From assembly GCA_039649115.1 (NCBI GenBank), contig JBBWZQ010000338.1, forward strand, positions 1 to 64,000: a stretch of 64,000 nucleotides of DNA, read 5' to 3'. Source of the stretch: DATEJJ01 sp039649115. Its GTDB lineage: Bacteria > Actinomycetota > Actinomycetes > Mycobacteriales > Micromonosporaceae. Numbering within the stretch: the first letter of the stretch is position 1; every line of letters begins with the position of its first letter. Of the stretch, positions 8,891 through 16,993 are shown piece by piece. A program made the position numbers and the translations under genes. The notes under the pieces were generated by a model. That model saw only the letters and a program-made list of their open reading frames with translations. It had not been told where the DNA came from and ran no database searches.

Positions 8891-11800
8891 TCATCCAGTT
8901 CGGGGGTGTTCATGGTGGGCGACGAGGTTGTTGGCCGTACGCCAATGGGACCGTGCCTCGGCGACGTCGCCGAGGTCGCGTCGCGCGTTGCCGAGAATCG
9001 TCAACGCGCGCGCCTCACCTGGGCGGTAGCCAGTCTCGCGGTGGATGGCCACCGCCGCCTCGGCGGTGGTCGCGGCCTTGCCAGGGTCGCCCAGTGCGCG
9101 GTGGATGTCGCAGAGCACGGTCAACGCCTGACCTTCCAACACCCGGAAGCCGGGTGCGCGGACACGGTCGAGGGCGTGCTGGACGTGCTGGAGGGCGTCC
9201 TGATCGCTGCCCATGTTGTGGTGCGTGATGGCCAGACCGATGTGGGTTTCGGCGATGCCGTACGGGAACTGGAAGTTGCGAGCAGTACCGAGCGCAGTCT
9301 GGTGCAGGTGAAGGGCGGCGGCGCAGTCGCCCTGACCTCGTCGAACCGCGGCCAGGGCGTTGAGCACCTTGATCTCGGCCTCCGCATCGGGTGCACCCCT
9401 GACCGCGTCGAGTGCGGCCTGCGCGCAGTCGGCGGCCTGACAAAGGCGGCCGGCGTCGAGATGCAGGCACGCGAGAAGGCTCAGCGCGGACGCCTCACCG
9501 GAGCGCATGCCCGCGTCCCGGTACTTCAGCAGCGCCTCCGTGATCAGCCCAGCGGCTCTGCCCGGCCACCCCTGAAGGCGGTACACCCGGCCGAGGTTGT
9601 TCAGGCCCGCCGCCTCGGTGGCCAGCGGACCGATCTCGCGGTACTGCGCCAGCGCGTCGGTGAAGCAGCCGGTGGCCTCCCGCAGCCGCCCGGCCTCCTC
9701 GTGCGCGCAGCCGAGATTCGTCAGCGGCGCCGGGCACAGCTGATCGATCCGCCGACGGTGTGCGATCGACTGGGAGAACATCTCGACCGCTTCGTCGAGC
9801 TGGCCGGCATGCCGGTAGGTGAGGCCGAGATCGTCGAGTGAGCAGGCAAGCCCTTCCACCCAACCGTCCTGCCGGCTGATACGCAGCGCATGGTTGAAAT
9901 GTTCGAGGGCGTCGCGATGGCGGCCCATGTGGAAACGGGCGATGCCGAGGCAGCGGTGGGCGGCGGCCATCGGGCGCTGCTCCGCTTCCGCGGTCGCGGC
10001 GCTCAGTCCCGCCTCGGCGATCGCCAACCAGTCGACGATCGGCATCCGCCGGATCATGTAGCCGCGCAGGGAATCGGCTATCAGCCACGCCACATGTCGC
10101 GGGCCGTGTTGCGCCGCGGCGATGCACACGGCGACCAGGTTGGGGCGTTCGGCGTCGAGCCAGTTCGAGGCTTGGCGGTGATCGGCGAAGCGCGGGAGGG
10201 CCAGAGTGGAAGGCGCAAGGGGTATCGGTAGCCGCAGCCGCGGCGTGTACAACTGTCCGGCGGCGGCGGCGCCGTGCAGGTACCAGTCGCAAAGGCGGGC
10301 CATCGCCGCCTGCCGCTGGGCTTGGGGTTCCTGGCGATGGGCGCGCTGGCGGGCAAACAGACGAAGCAGGTCATGGAAGGTGTAACGGCCAGCTGGCTGC
10401 TCCTGGATGAGGTGGGCGGCCGCCAGCCGGTCGAGCAGACCAGCGGCCTCGTCGCGGGTGATCGCGGCCAGCGCCGCGGCCGCGTCGACGGTGACGTCCG
10501 GTCCGGGAACCAGCCCGAGCAGCCGGAACAGCCGCTGCGCCGCAGCCGGCACCGTGCGGTAGGACAGGTGGAACGTGGCAGCGACCGCGGTCTGCCGGTC
10601 ACCATCGGCCACGAGCGCGGCGAGCCGGTTGCCTTCGCGAAGCCTGTCGACCTGGTCGCCGATGCCGAGTTGGACCCGGTCGACGAGGTTGGCCGCCGCT
10701 ACCCGCAACGCGAGCGGCAGATGCGCGCACAGGCGCGCGAGCTCCGCGGCGGCCTCCGGCTCGGCCCGCACCCGGACATCGCCGAGGATCCGGGTGAGCA
10801 GCACCAGCGCCTCGCCGGCGGTGAGCACGTCCAGGGTGAGACGGCGGGCGCCGTCCCGGGCCACCAGGCCGCTGAGCCGATCGCGGCTGGTAACGAGCAC
10901 GAGGCAACCGGGACTGCCGGGCAGCAGCGGGCGGACCTGTTCCGCCGAGCGGGCGTTGTCCAGCAGCACCAACATCCGTTTACCGGCCAGCACGGAGCGG
11001 TACAACGCGGCCGCGTCAGCCTGCGCCGCGGGCACCTGCTCCGGTGGCACGCCCAGCGAACGCAACAACGTCGAAAGCGCCTGGACCGGCCGCAGCGGCG
11101 CACCCGACGCGTACCCGCGCAGGTTGATGTACAGCTGCCCGTCGGGAAACCCGTGCACGACCCGGTGCGCCCAGTGCACCGCCAGGGCTGTCTTGCCCAC
11201 GCCGCCGGTCCCGGTGATCGCCGAGACCACCAACGGCACCGCGGCCGCCGCCGGTCCGTCCGGCAGCATCTCGTCCAACGCCCGCAGCGCGTCAACGCGG
11301 CCGGCAAAGCCGGACACGTCCGCCGGCAACTCGCGCGGCAGCTGCGGCCTCGGCTCTGGCGGCTTCACCGCAAGCACACCCGCCACGCCCAACTCATGCA
11401 GGTCCGCGGCGGCGATCTGGGTGAGACGCCCATCGCCCTGCAACATCACCTCGTGCAGCCGCTGCAGTTGCGCCGTCGGCTCCACGCCAAGCTGGTCGAC
11501 GAGCTGCGCGCGGGTGCTGCGGAACGTCTCCAACGCCTCCACCTGGCGGCCGGCACGGTACAACGCCAACATCAACAGCGCCCGGATCCGCTCGCGGTAC
11601 GGATGAGCGCTCGCGAACCCACGCAGCTCCGCCACCAACTCGGCGTGACAGCCGATGTCCAGCTCCGCGGCGAAACAATCCTCCAGAGTCAGCAGCCGCA
11701 ACTCCTCAAGATCCCCGCACACGAGATCCCGGAACCGGTCGGTGGCGATGTCCGCGAGCGCCGGCCCACGCCACAAGGCCAACGCGCCGCGCAGCAACGC

Positions 11801-12166
11801 GGCCCGCCGCCGGGCCGTCCCCTCGGCGCGAGCCGCCAGGACAAGCGAGCGAAACCGATCGGCATCCACACTGTCGGGCGCGGCATGCACAACATAGCCG
11901 GCTCCCGCCGTGAGGATACGGGGAGGGTCGGCAGCCGGTACGGCCGCGAGTGCCGCACGCAACCGGGCAACATGGGCGTGCACCGCGCGGCGGGCGCCGT
12001 CCGGCGGGTCCTGGTCCCAGAGCAGCTCGACCAGCCGGTCCACCGACACCATCCGGCCCGACTCCAGCAGCAGCATGGCAAGAAGACACCGCTCACGCCG
12101 ACGACCCAGCACCAGAGATCGGCCATCGACCTCGACCTCAAACGGACCGAGCATCCGAAATAGCAT
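8891..12166 (-). CDS. AfsR/SARP-family transcriptional activator (BTAD, NB-ARC, TPR)
   Basis: 1091 residues. Residues 1-95 form the OmpR-like winged helix (MLGPFEVEVDGR, RRRERCLLAMLLLESGRMVSVD). The bacterial transcriptional activator domain follows (about 100-250, ending EALETFRSTRAQLVDQLG). An NB-ARC ATPase domain has the P-loop GTGGVGKT (about residue 320), a Walker-B-like MLVLLDNA and TSRDRLSG. The last 450 residues are tetratricopeptide repeats (SLDDLGLTYRHAGQLDEA, LNNLGRVYRLQGW and others). Such large SARPs activate antibiotic gene clusters, and the NB-ARC/TPR part senses a signal or partner. The start is either ATG 12166 or ATG 12154. It lies 11 bases downstream of a 58-codon ORF and is probably co-transcribed with it. 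It may control the cluster to its right. Confidence 0.9.
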   Translation of the reverse strand: MLFRMLGPFEVEVDGRSLVLGRRRERCLLAMLLLESGRMVSVDRLVELLWDQDPPDGARRAVHAHVARLRAALAAVPAADPPRILTAGAGYVVHAAPDSVDADRFRSLVLAARAEGTARRRAALLRGALALWRGPALADIATDRFRDLVCGDLEELRLLTLEDCFAAELDIGCHAELVAELRGFASAHPYRERIRALLMLALYRAGRQVEALETFRSTRAQLVDQLGVEPTAQLQRLHEVMLQGDGRLTQIAAADLHELGVAGVLAVKPPEPRPQLPRELPADVSGFAGRVDALRALDEMLPDGPAAAAVPLVVSAITGTGGVGKTALAVHWAHRVVHGFPDGQLYINLRGYASGAPLRPVQALSTLLRSLGVPPEQVPAAQADAAALYRSVLAGKRMLVLLDNARSAEQVRPLLPGSPGCLVLVTSRDRLSGLVARDGARRLTLDVLTAGEALVLLTRILGDVRVRAEPEAAAELARLCAHLPLALRVAAANLVDRVQLGIGDQVDRLREGNRLAALVADGDRQTAVAATFHLSYRTVPAAAQRLFRLLGLVPGPDVTVDAAAALAAITRDEAAGLLDRLAAAHLIQEQPAGRYTFHDLLRLFARQRAHRQEPQAQRQAAMARLCDWYLHGAAAAGQLYTPRLRLPIPLAPSTLALPRFADHRQASNWLDAERPNLVAVCIAAAQHGPRHVAWLIADSLRGYMIRRMPIVDWLAIAEAGLSAATAEAEQRPMAAAHRCLGIARFHMGRHRDALEHFNHALRISRQDGWVEGLACSLDDLGLTYRHAGQLDEAVEMFSQSIAHRRRIDQLCPAPLTNLGCAHEEAGRLREATGCFTDALAQYREIGPLATEAAGLNNLGRVYRLQGWPGRAAGLITEALLKYRDAGMRSGEASALSLLACLHLDAGRLCQAADCAQAALDAVRGAPDAEAEIKVLNALAAVRRGQGDCAAALHLHQTALGTARNFQFPYGIAETHIGLAITHHNMGSDQDALQHVQHALDRVRAPGFRVLEGQALTVLCDIHRALGDPGKAATTAEAAVAIHRETGYRPGEARALTILGNARRDLGDVAEARSHWRTANNLVAHHEHPRTG

Positions 12167-12177
12167 CCCGTTGGTGG

Positions 12178-12354
12178 TCAGTCGCCCTTGGGGTCGGGGC
12201 AGTCGATCGCGACGGATACCTGCCCCGTGCCGCCGGCGGCCGTCACAGTGATGCTGCCGGTCCCGAGGAAGCCATGCGGCGGATTGACGTTTCGGACGAC
12301 GGCCGAGCCACCGCCGGATGCGTCCGTGTCAAACCGCTCCGAGACGCTGATCAT
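12178..12354 (-). CDS. 58-residue hypothetical protein upstream of the SARP gene
   Basis: This reading frame begins at ATG 12354 and ends 11 bases before the SARP start. A GGGGG stretch 9-13 bases upstream is a plausible ribosome site. The product begins MISVSERFDTDASGGG and ends IDCPDPKGD. It is acidic, Gly/Ser/Thr-rich, has one Cys, no signal peptide and no membrane segment. The middle (GFLGTGSITVTAAGG) looks like short beta strands. I do not recognise a family. Its position as first gene of the SARP transcript suggests a peptide partner, a leader for translational coupling or a secreted signal, none of which is shown by the sequence. Confidence 0.5.
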   Translation of the reverse strand: MISVSERFDTDASGGGSAVVRNVNPPHGFLGTGSITVTAAGGTGQVSVAIDCPDPKGD

Positions 12355-12560
12355 CTGTCTTTCCCCCGTTCGTCTACCCTGGTTTGTCTACTGTGGACCT
12401 CTTTGCCGCTGGACCGGCGGGCCCAGCGGCTCCCACGCACGATGCCGCGGCAGCCGCTGCGGTCCCGTTCCCACACGACGTCTGCTGGCGTGAACGCCAT
12501 CAGCGTCGCTCACTGGAAGGAACCGCGCATCCGGGCGACTACGGGGGCAACCCCGTGGAT

Positions 12561-14306
12561 TTACGGGAGCCCGCCGCCCGTCCTGCTCCGGACAGGTATG
12601 CACACGCCAACCCGGGTGCCGCCGCCTACCGGACTGTCGAGGGTCATCGTTCCGCCGGCAGCCATGACCCGGCTGCGAACACCACGCAGACCATGCCCGT
12701 CCCGGTCGGCGCCACCGACGCCGTCGTCTCGAACGTCGATCCCCAGCGTGTCGCCTTCGATCCGGCCGAGCACCTCGATGATGCCGGCACCCGCGTACTT
12801 GCGGGCGTTGGTGAGCAGTTCGGCGATCACGTAGTAAGCGCACGCCTCGGTCTCGGGCGCGAAGCGCTGTGCCGGCAACTGGACGATGACCGGCGTCGGC
12901 GTTCCCTCCGCCGTTGAAACGACCGCGGCGGCCAGCCCTTCGGCGAGGATGTCCGGATGCCGGTCGTACGCGAGATCGCGAAGATCGCGCTGAGCCATCC
13001 GCAGACCGGCCCGCATCTCTTCGATCCTCGCGGCCTGCGCCCGGTCGTCGATCGCGGGGAGAAGGCGCGCCAGATTGCTGTCGAGGGCTTGGAGCCGGTG
13101 GTGGAGTCCCTCCTCGACCGTGCGCCCGGCGCGCTGGCGTTCCGCGGCGACCGCCGTACGGAGATGGGTTGGTGACAGGCCATGAGCGGTCGTCCGCAGG
13201 TCGGCGTTGTGCAGCAGGAGCTCTGCGGTACGTGCGGCCATACCGACGAGCCGGCCGTACCGGTGCAGCGCCGGGTCAGCGATCAGCAGCGCCCGCGGTT
13301 CGCCGTCGCCCCCGAGCAGTCCGATCACCAGCCGCGACTCGTCCATGGGCGGCACCGCGGCGGCGCCCGACACGTCGACATATCCGTCGCCGTCGGCCCG
13401 GTACAGCAGTTGCAGCGTGGGATCCGCCAACGCCTCGCGCAGCACCTCCTGGACACGGGTCCGGCCACCCGCTCGCGCCAGGTGCCGCACCAGTCGACCG
13501 GACTCGGGGGCGGCCCACCGCCGTACGGCGGCGACGAGCAGGGACACCGGGATGATCACGAACAGGATCCCCTGCACGGCGTACACCGTGTTGAGGGTGT
13601 TGTCCGGTGCGCGCATCACGAAAACCGCGTTGGCGGCGACGGTCAGCACGGCACCGCCGGCCACGGCGAGCGCCACCGGTGCCATGGCCCTGCGGTCCAG
13701 GCCACTGAGCCGGCTGACCCGGTATCCCAGCAGAACGGCGACCGTCACCGCGGTCGACGCGGTCACAACCGGATACAGCGTGCCGAAGAGATTCCATGCC
13801 GTATGGTTCGCCGCAACCGTTGGCCACCAGGCGTCAGCCGGAAATCCATGCCATTGCGGCCGGGACGTCACGACGCCCACCAGTTCGCACACCTGCACCG
13901 CCGCGAACCAGGCAAGGACAGCCCGCTCCTGGCGGACATCCGACCAGTGCACCGGGTAGCGCAGCAGTCCCCAGCTGCCGACGAGCGACGACAGCGGGCC
14001 GAGCACCGAGGCTACCAGCGGCAGCGGACCCACGCCCCACTCGTTGAGCCAGTTGAGCGGGGTCGCGACGGACGCGATCAGGAAGGCGGTGGCTGTCCTC
14101 CGGTGACCGGTCTCACCGGCCACGAACTCAGCGGCCGCGTAGAACGCCAGGCTCACCGCCGAATTGGCCACGACGAGAAGGAGGTTGCCGTTGCACACCA
14201 GCGGCCATTGCGCGAGGACACCCACACCGGCGAGCAGTGGCAGCATGACGCACAGTCGTACGACGGCAGGAGAGTCACCACGACCGTACGGTGCGGTTAC
14301 GCCCAC
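12561..14306 (-). CDS. NarL-type sensor histidine kinase with intact ATPase but no phospho-acceptor His
   Basis: A membrane sensor of about 581 residues; numbering below counts from GTG 14318, and GTG 14306 is preferred because GGAAGG sits 4 bases before it. Seven or so hydrophobic helices fill residues 22-265. A cytosolic linker (LQLLYRADGDGYVDVSG, about 302-318) and a HisKA_3-type helix follow. The usual RxLHDG is RTVEEG here (Glu402 at the His position). The HATPase domain is complete: N box TNARKY (Asn504), G1 DDGVGG (531-536) and G2 GHGLRG (541-546). It is divergent from and paralogous to the kinase at 14429: LNWLNEWGVGPLPL and LNWLSSWNAGPLPL occupy the same residues (88-101). By itself it cannot autophosphorylate in the normal way. 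It may instead phosphorylate the partner kinase. Confidence 0.88.
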   Translation of the reverse strand: MGVTAPYGRGDSPAVVRLCVMLPLLAGVGVLAQWPLVCNGNLLLVVANSAVSLAFYAAAEFVAGETGHRRTATAFLIASVATPLNWLNEWGVGPLPLVASVLGPLSSLVGSWGLLRYPVHWSDVRQERAVLAWFAAVQVCELVGVVTSRPQWHGFPADAWWPTVAANHTAWNLFGTLYPVVTASTAVTVAVLLGYRVSRLSGLDRRAMAPVALAVAGGAVLTVAANAVFVMRAPDNTLNTVYAVQGILFVIIPVSLLVAAVRRWAAPESGRLVRHLARAGGRTRVQEVLREALADPTLQLLYRADGDGYVDVSGAAAVPPMDESRLVIGLLGGDGEPRALLIADPALHRYGRLVGMAARTAELLLHNADLRTTAHGLSPTHLRTAVAAERQRAGRTVEEGLHHRLQALDSNLARLLPAIDDRAQAARIEEMRAGLRMAQRDLRDLAYDRHPDILAEGLAAAVVSTAEGTPTPVIVQLPAQRFAPETEACAYYVIAELLTNARKYAGAGIIEVLGRIEGDTLGIDVRDDGVGGADRDGHGLRGVRSRVMAAGGTMTLDSPVGGGTRVGVCIPVRSRTGGGLP

Positions 14307-14369
14307 GTGTCCTTCCACTCACATCGGCCCCGGTCCGGAGACCTCGTCGATCGGTCGGGCACAGTCCGC

Positions 14370-14382
14370 ACGGTCGAACCGT
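14370..14382. promoter_or_regulatory. Inverted repeat ACGGT-CGA-ACCGT between the divergent kinase genes
   Basis: A 13-base near-palindrome lies about midway between the two divergent kinase starts (14306 and 14429), and ACGGTT follows at 14389-14394. NarL-type regulators bind short inverted heptamers in such divergent promoters, so this is a candidate site for autoregulation by the response regulator at 16168. No clear -10/-35 pair is evident. Confidence 0.35.
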
Positions 14383-14428
14383 AGAAGCACGGTTGCGCGA
14401 TCGCCTCGTACTCCGTGACAGTTGACCG

Positions 14429-16201
14429 GTGACGAAGCTGGCCACCAGCCGTCCCGCGCCATCGCGCCGGACGGTCAACAGCATCGTACTGTCCATGGTG
14501 GCACTCGGCGGGGTCGTGGCCGGCCTCGGCCTGATATCTGGCTGGCCATACTGGCGCCACCACCCCATCGCCGCCACGATCACGCTGTGCTGCTGCCTCA
14601 CCCTCGTGACGTCCGGCCTGCTCCTGCGAACCGACCAGCGGACCCGGGCCTGCGGAGCGATGCTGATCGGCGCGGGCGTGGCCTGGTCGCTGAACTGGCT
14701 GTCAAGCTGGAACGCCGGCCCGCTGCCGCTGATCGGCCAGTTCGCTCGGGCCTTCACCTTCCTGGTTCTCGGGACCGGCATCCTGCTCTACATCGACAGT
14801 CGGCTACGCGACTGGCCGGATCGGCTCTGGTGCGCCGCCGCGGTCGTCGTTCTCATCGGCGGTCAGGTGGCGCTGGCCGGCACCTCCCAGCCAGACTGGT
14901 TGGGCTACCGCGCGAATGTCACCTGGCCCGGGATCATCGCCGACGCGGCGCGGTTCCACCGGGTGCTCGTGGTCGTGATCGGTGGCTACCTTGTGCTCGC
15001 GGTCAGCTACGACGCGGTGTTGTGGCGGCGGATCCGGCGGCTCAGTCGGCGGCAGCGGGCACATACGCTGCCGGCCCTCGTCGCTGTCGGCGCCTGTGCG
15101 GCGGCGGAACTGGGACCGACGCTCACGGACCTCAACACATCGCTCCGTGTCTACACGATCCAGGGTGCGGTCATCATCACCGTGCCGATGACGCTGCTGT
15201 GGGCCGGCCTGCGACTGCGATGGGCAGAACTGCTGGTGGGCGCCAGACTGGCCCATCTCACCGACCCGCCGTCGGCCGAACGCGTCCGGGCGGCGCTCGC
15301 GACGGTACTCGACGACCCGGGCCTGCGGCTGCATTTCTGGCTGCCCGACCGGGGCGGCTACGTCGACAGCCAAGGACAGCCGGTCGCCAACCGTCAAGAC
15401 CCGGGCGACCGCTGGTACGTGCCCGTCGTCGGCGCAACCGATCCGCAGACGGTGGTCGAAGTCAGCGGCGCACTTCGCAACCAGCCACGTCTGGTGGAGA
15501 ACGCGGTCGCCGCGGCCACCGTCGCGCTGGAGCACGCCCAGCTTCAGGTCGAGCTCAAGGCCCGCCTCGGCCAGGTACAGGTCACACATGCCCGCATCAT
15601 CGAGGCCGACGTCGTCGCGCGCAGCCGCATCGAGCGCAACCTGCACGACGGGGCACAGCAGAGACTCGTCGCCCTGGCCATGACACTCGGGGCAATCGAG
15701 GCCGCAAGCCACGATCCCGCGGTACGGCAGAGCATCGCCCGGTGCCGCCGGGACGTCAGCGCGGCGCTCCAGGAGCTCCGCGAGCTTGCCCGGGGAATCC
15801 ATCCCGCGGAGTTGACGCAGGGCGGCTTGCGACCGGCGCTGGAGACCGCGGCCGAACGGCTGGGCCTCAGGATCGCCCTCGACGTCCCGGACCACCGGTT
15901 CCCGGCCGCCGCGGAATCGACTGTGTACGTGGCAATCTGCGACGGTCTCGCCGATGCCGTCAGACGGTCGGGCGCCCGGGCGGCCCGGATCTCGATCGCA
16001 CACCGGTCGGGCACCTTGACCGCGGAGGTCCGCATCGACGCCGACGCCGGACGGCCCGCAACCACCCCCGGTCCGGCCGGCACCGCGACCGACCGGGTAC
16101 AGGCCCTGGGCGGCGACATCACGATCACACACGACGGCGCGGAGACGACGATGAAGGTGGTTCTGCCATGCGCGTGGCCATCGCCGAAGACAGCGGCATA
16201 G
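14429..16201 (+). CDS. NarL-type sensor histidine kinase with intact His but degenerate ATP-binding domain
   Basis: 590 residues from GTG 14429. Membrane helices occupy about 18-265, followed by the same cytosolic linker type as its divergent paralogue (LRLHFWLPDRGGYVDSQG, 299-316). The dimerisation helix is canonical: RSRIERNLHDGAQQRL, with His406 the phospho-acceptor, then ELARGIHPAEL. The ATPase part is not canonical. The N box reads DGLADAVRR (Asp509 where Asn binds magnesium). G1 reads IDADAGR instead of DDGxGG (536-542). G2 reads PGPAGTATDRV (547-557) without its glycines. ATP binding is therefore unlikely. Its last 34 bases overlap the response regulator gene. It probably needs phosphorylation in trans. 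Confidence 0.88.
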   Translation: MTKLATSRPAPSRRTVNSIVLSMVALGGVVAGLGLISGWPYWRHHPIAATITLCCCLTLVTSGLLLRTDQRTRACGAMLIGAGVAWSLNWLSSWNAGPLPLIGQFARAFTFLVLGTGILLYIDSRLRDWPDRLWCAAAVVVLIGGQVALAGTSQPDWLGYRANVTWPGIIADAARFHRVLVVVIGGYLVLAVSYDAVLWRRIRRLSRRQRAHTLPALVAVGACAAAELGPTLTDLNTSLRVYTIQGAVIITVPMTLLWAGLRLRWAELLVGARLAHLTDPPSAERVRAALATVLDDPGLRLHFWLPDRGGYVDSQGQPVANRQDPGDRWYVPVVGATDPQTVVEVSGALRNQPRLVENAVAAATVALEHAQLQVELKARLGQVQVTHARIIEADVVARSRIERNLHDGAQQRLVALAMTLGAIEAASHDPAVRQSIARCRRDVSAALQELRELARGIHPAELTQGGLRPALETAAERLGLRIALDVPDHRFPAAAESTVYVAICDGLADAVRRSGARAARISIAHRSGTLTAEVRIDADAGRPATTPGPAGTATDRVQALGGDITITHDGAETTMKVVLPCAWPSPKTAA

Positions 16202-16824
16202 TTCGGCAGGCGTTCGTACGGCTGCTGCAGGAGGCACAGATGGAGGTGACCGTGTCGGCGCCCACCGCCGACGAGCTGCTCGCCCACGTCGAACACGACC
16301 GTCCGGACGCCGTGCTGGTCGACCTGCGGATGCCGCCGACATACACCGACGAGGGCGTCGTGGCGGCGAGGAAGATCAAATCGTGGTACCCGGACACCGG
16401 CGCCCTCGTCCTGTCCAGCTACAACGAGACGCCCCAGGCGATGCAGCTCCTTGACGGAGACGTGCGCGGCGTGGGCTACCTGCTCAAGGACCACGTGTCC
16501 GACGTGAACGCGCTACGCGACGCACTGTACCGTGTGCGGCGCGGCGAGATCGTCGTCGATCCCAACGTGGTGAGCCGGCTTCTCAACGCCCGGCAGCGCA
16601 ACCTCGAGCTGGCCGACCTCACAGACCGGGACCGCGAGGTGTTGGGCCTGATGGCCGAAGGGCACACCAACGAAGGCATCGCCAAGAGGCTGATCATCAG
16701 CCGGCGCACGATCGAGGACTATGTCCAGGGCATTTTCCGCAAGCTCCGCATCGGCGAAGACGACGAGGACGTCAACAAGCGGGTCCGCGCCGTGCTGATG
16801 TGGTTGCGCGCGACCGGTCAATGA
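16168..16824 (+). CDS. NarL/FixJ-family response regulator
   Basis: 218 residues. The receiver domain has the acidic pair Glu7/Asp8 (IAEDSG), phospho-acceptor Asp52 in VLVDLRMPP, the Ser/Thr position in VLSSYNE and Lys107 in GYLLKDHV. The C-terminal LuxR-type helix-turn-helix is LTDRDREVLGLMAEGHTNE through SRRTIEDYVQGIFRKL. The gene starts inside the end of the kinase gene (34-base overlap), so the two are translationally coupled and likely form one phosphorelay. A tandem hairpin follows the stop. Confidence 0.93.
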   Translation: MRVAIAEDSGIVRQAFVRLLQEAQMEVTVSAPTADELLAHVEHDRPDAVLVDLRMPPTYTDEGVVAARKIKSWYPDTGALVLSSYNETPQAMQLLDGDVRGVGYLLKDHVSDVNALRDALYRVRRGEIVVDPNVVSRLLNARQRNLELADLTDRDREVLGLMAEGHTNEGIAKRLIISRRTIEDYVQGIFRKLRIGEDDEDVNKRVRAVLMWLRATGQ

Positions 16825-16864
16825 ACCCCGGTACCGGTCGGCGCCCAGCAGGTCAGCACACGCG

Positions 16865-16907
16865 GGCGGCGGGTGATCCGCCGCCGTGGTGGCGCAGTGC
16901 CGCCACC
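16865..16907 (+). terminator. Two consecutive GC-rich hairpins after the response regulator gene
   Basis: Stem 1 is GGCGGCGG/CCGCCGCC with loop GTGAT (16865-16885). Stem 2 is GGTGGCG/CGCCACC with a 6-base loop (16888-16907), followed by CTTTGTCACTT. They lie 40-83 bases past the stop codon and are well placed to end the kinase-regulator transcript. Confidence 0.6.
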
Positions 16908-16993
16908 CTTTGTCACTTCAAACTCAGATAGTAAGATGTTGCGAGGTGACCCGCGGTCCGCGACCGCCAACGCCCACGCCTTGGAGCACTCCC

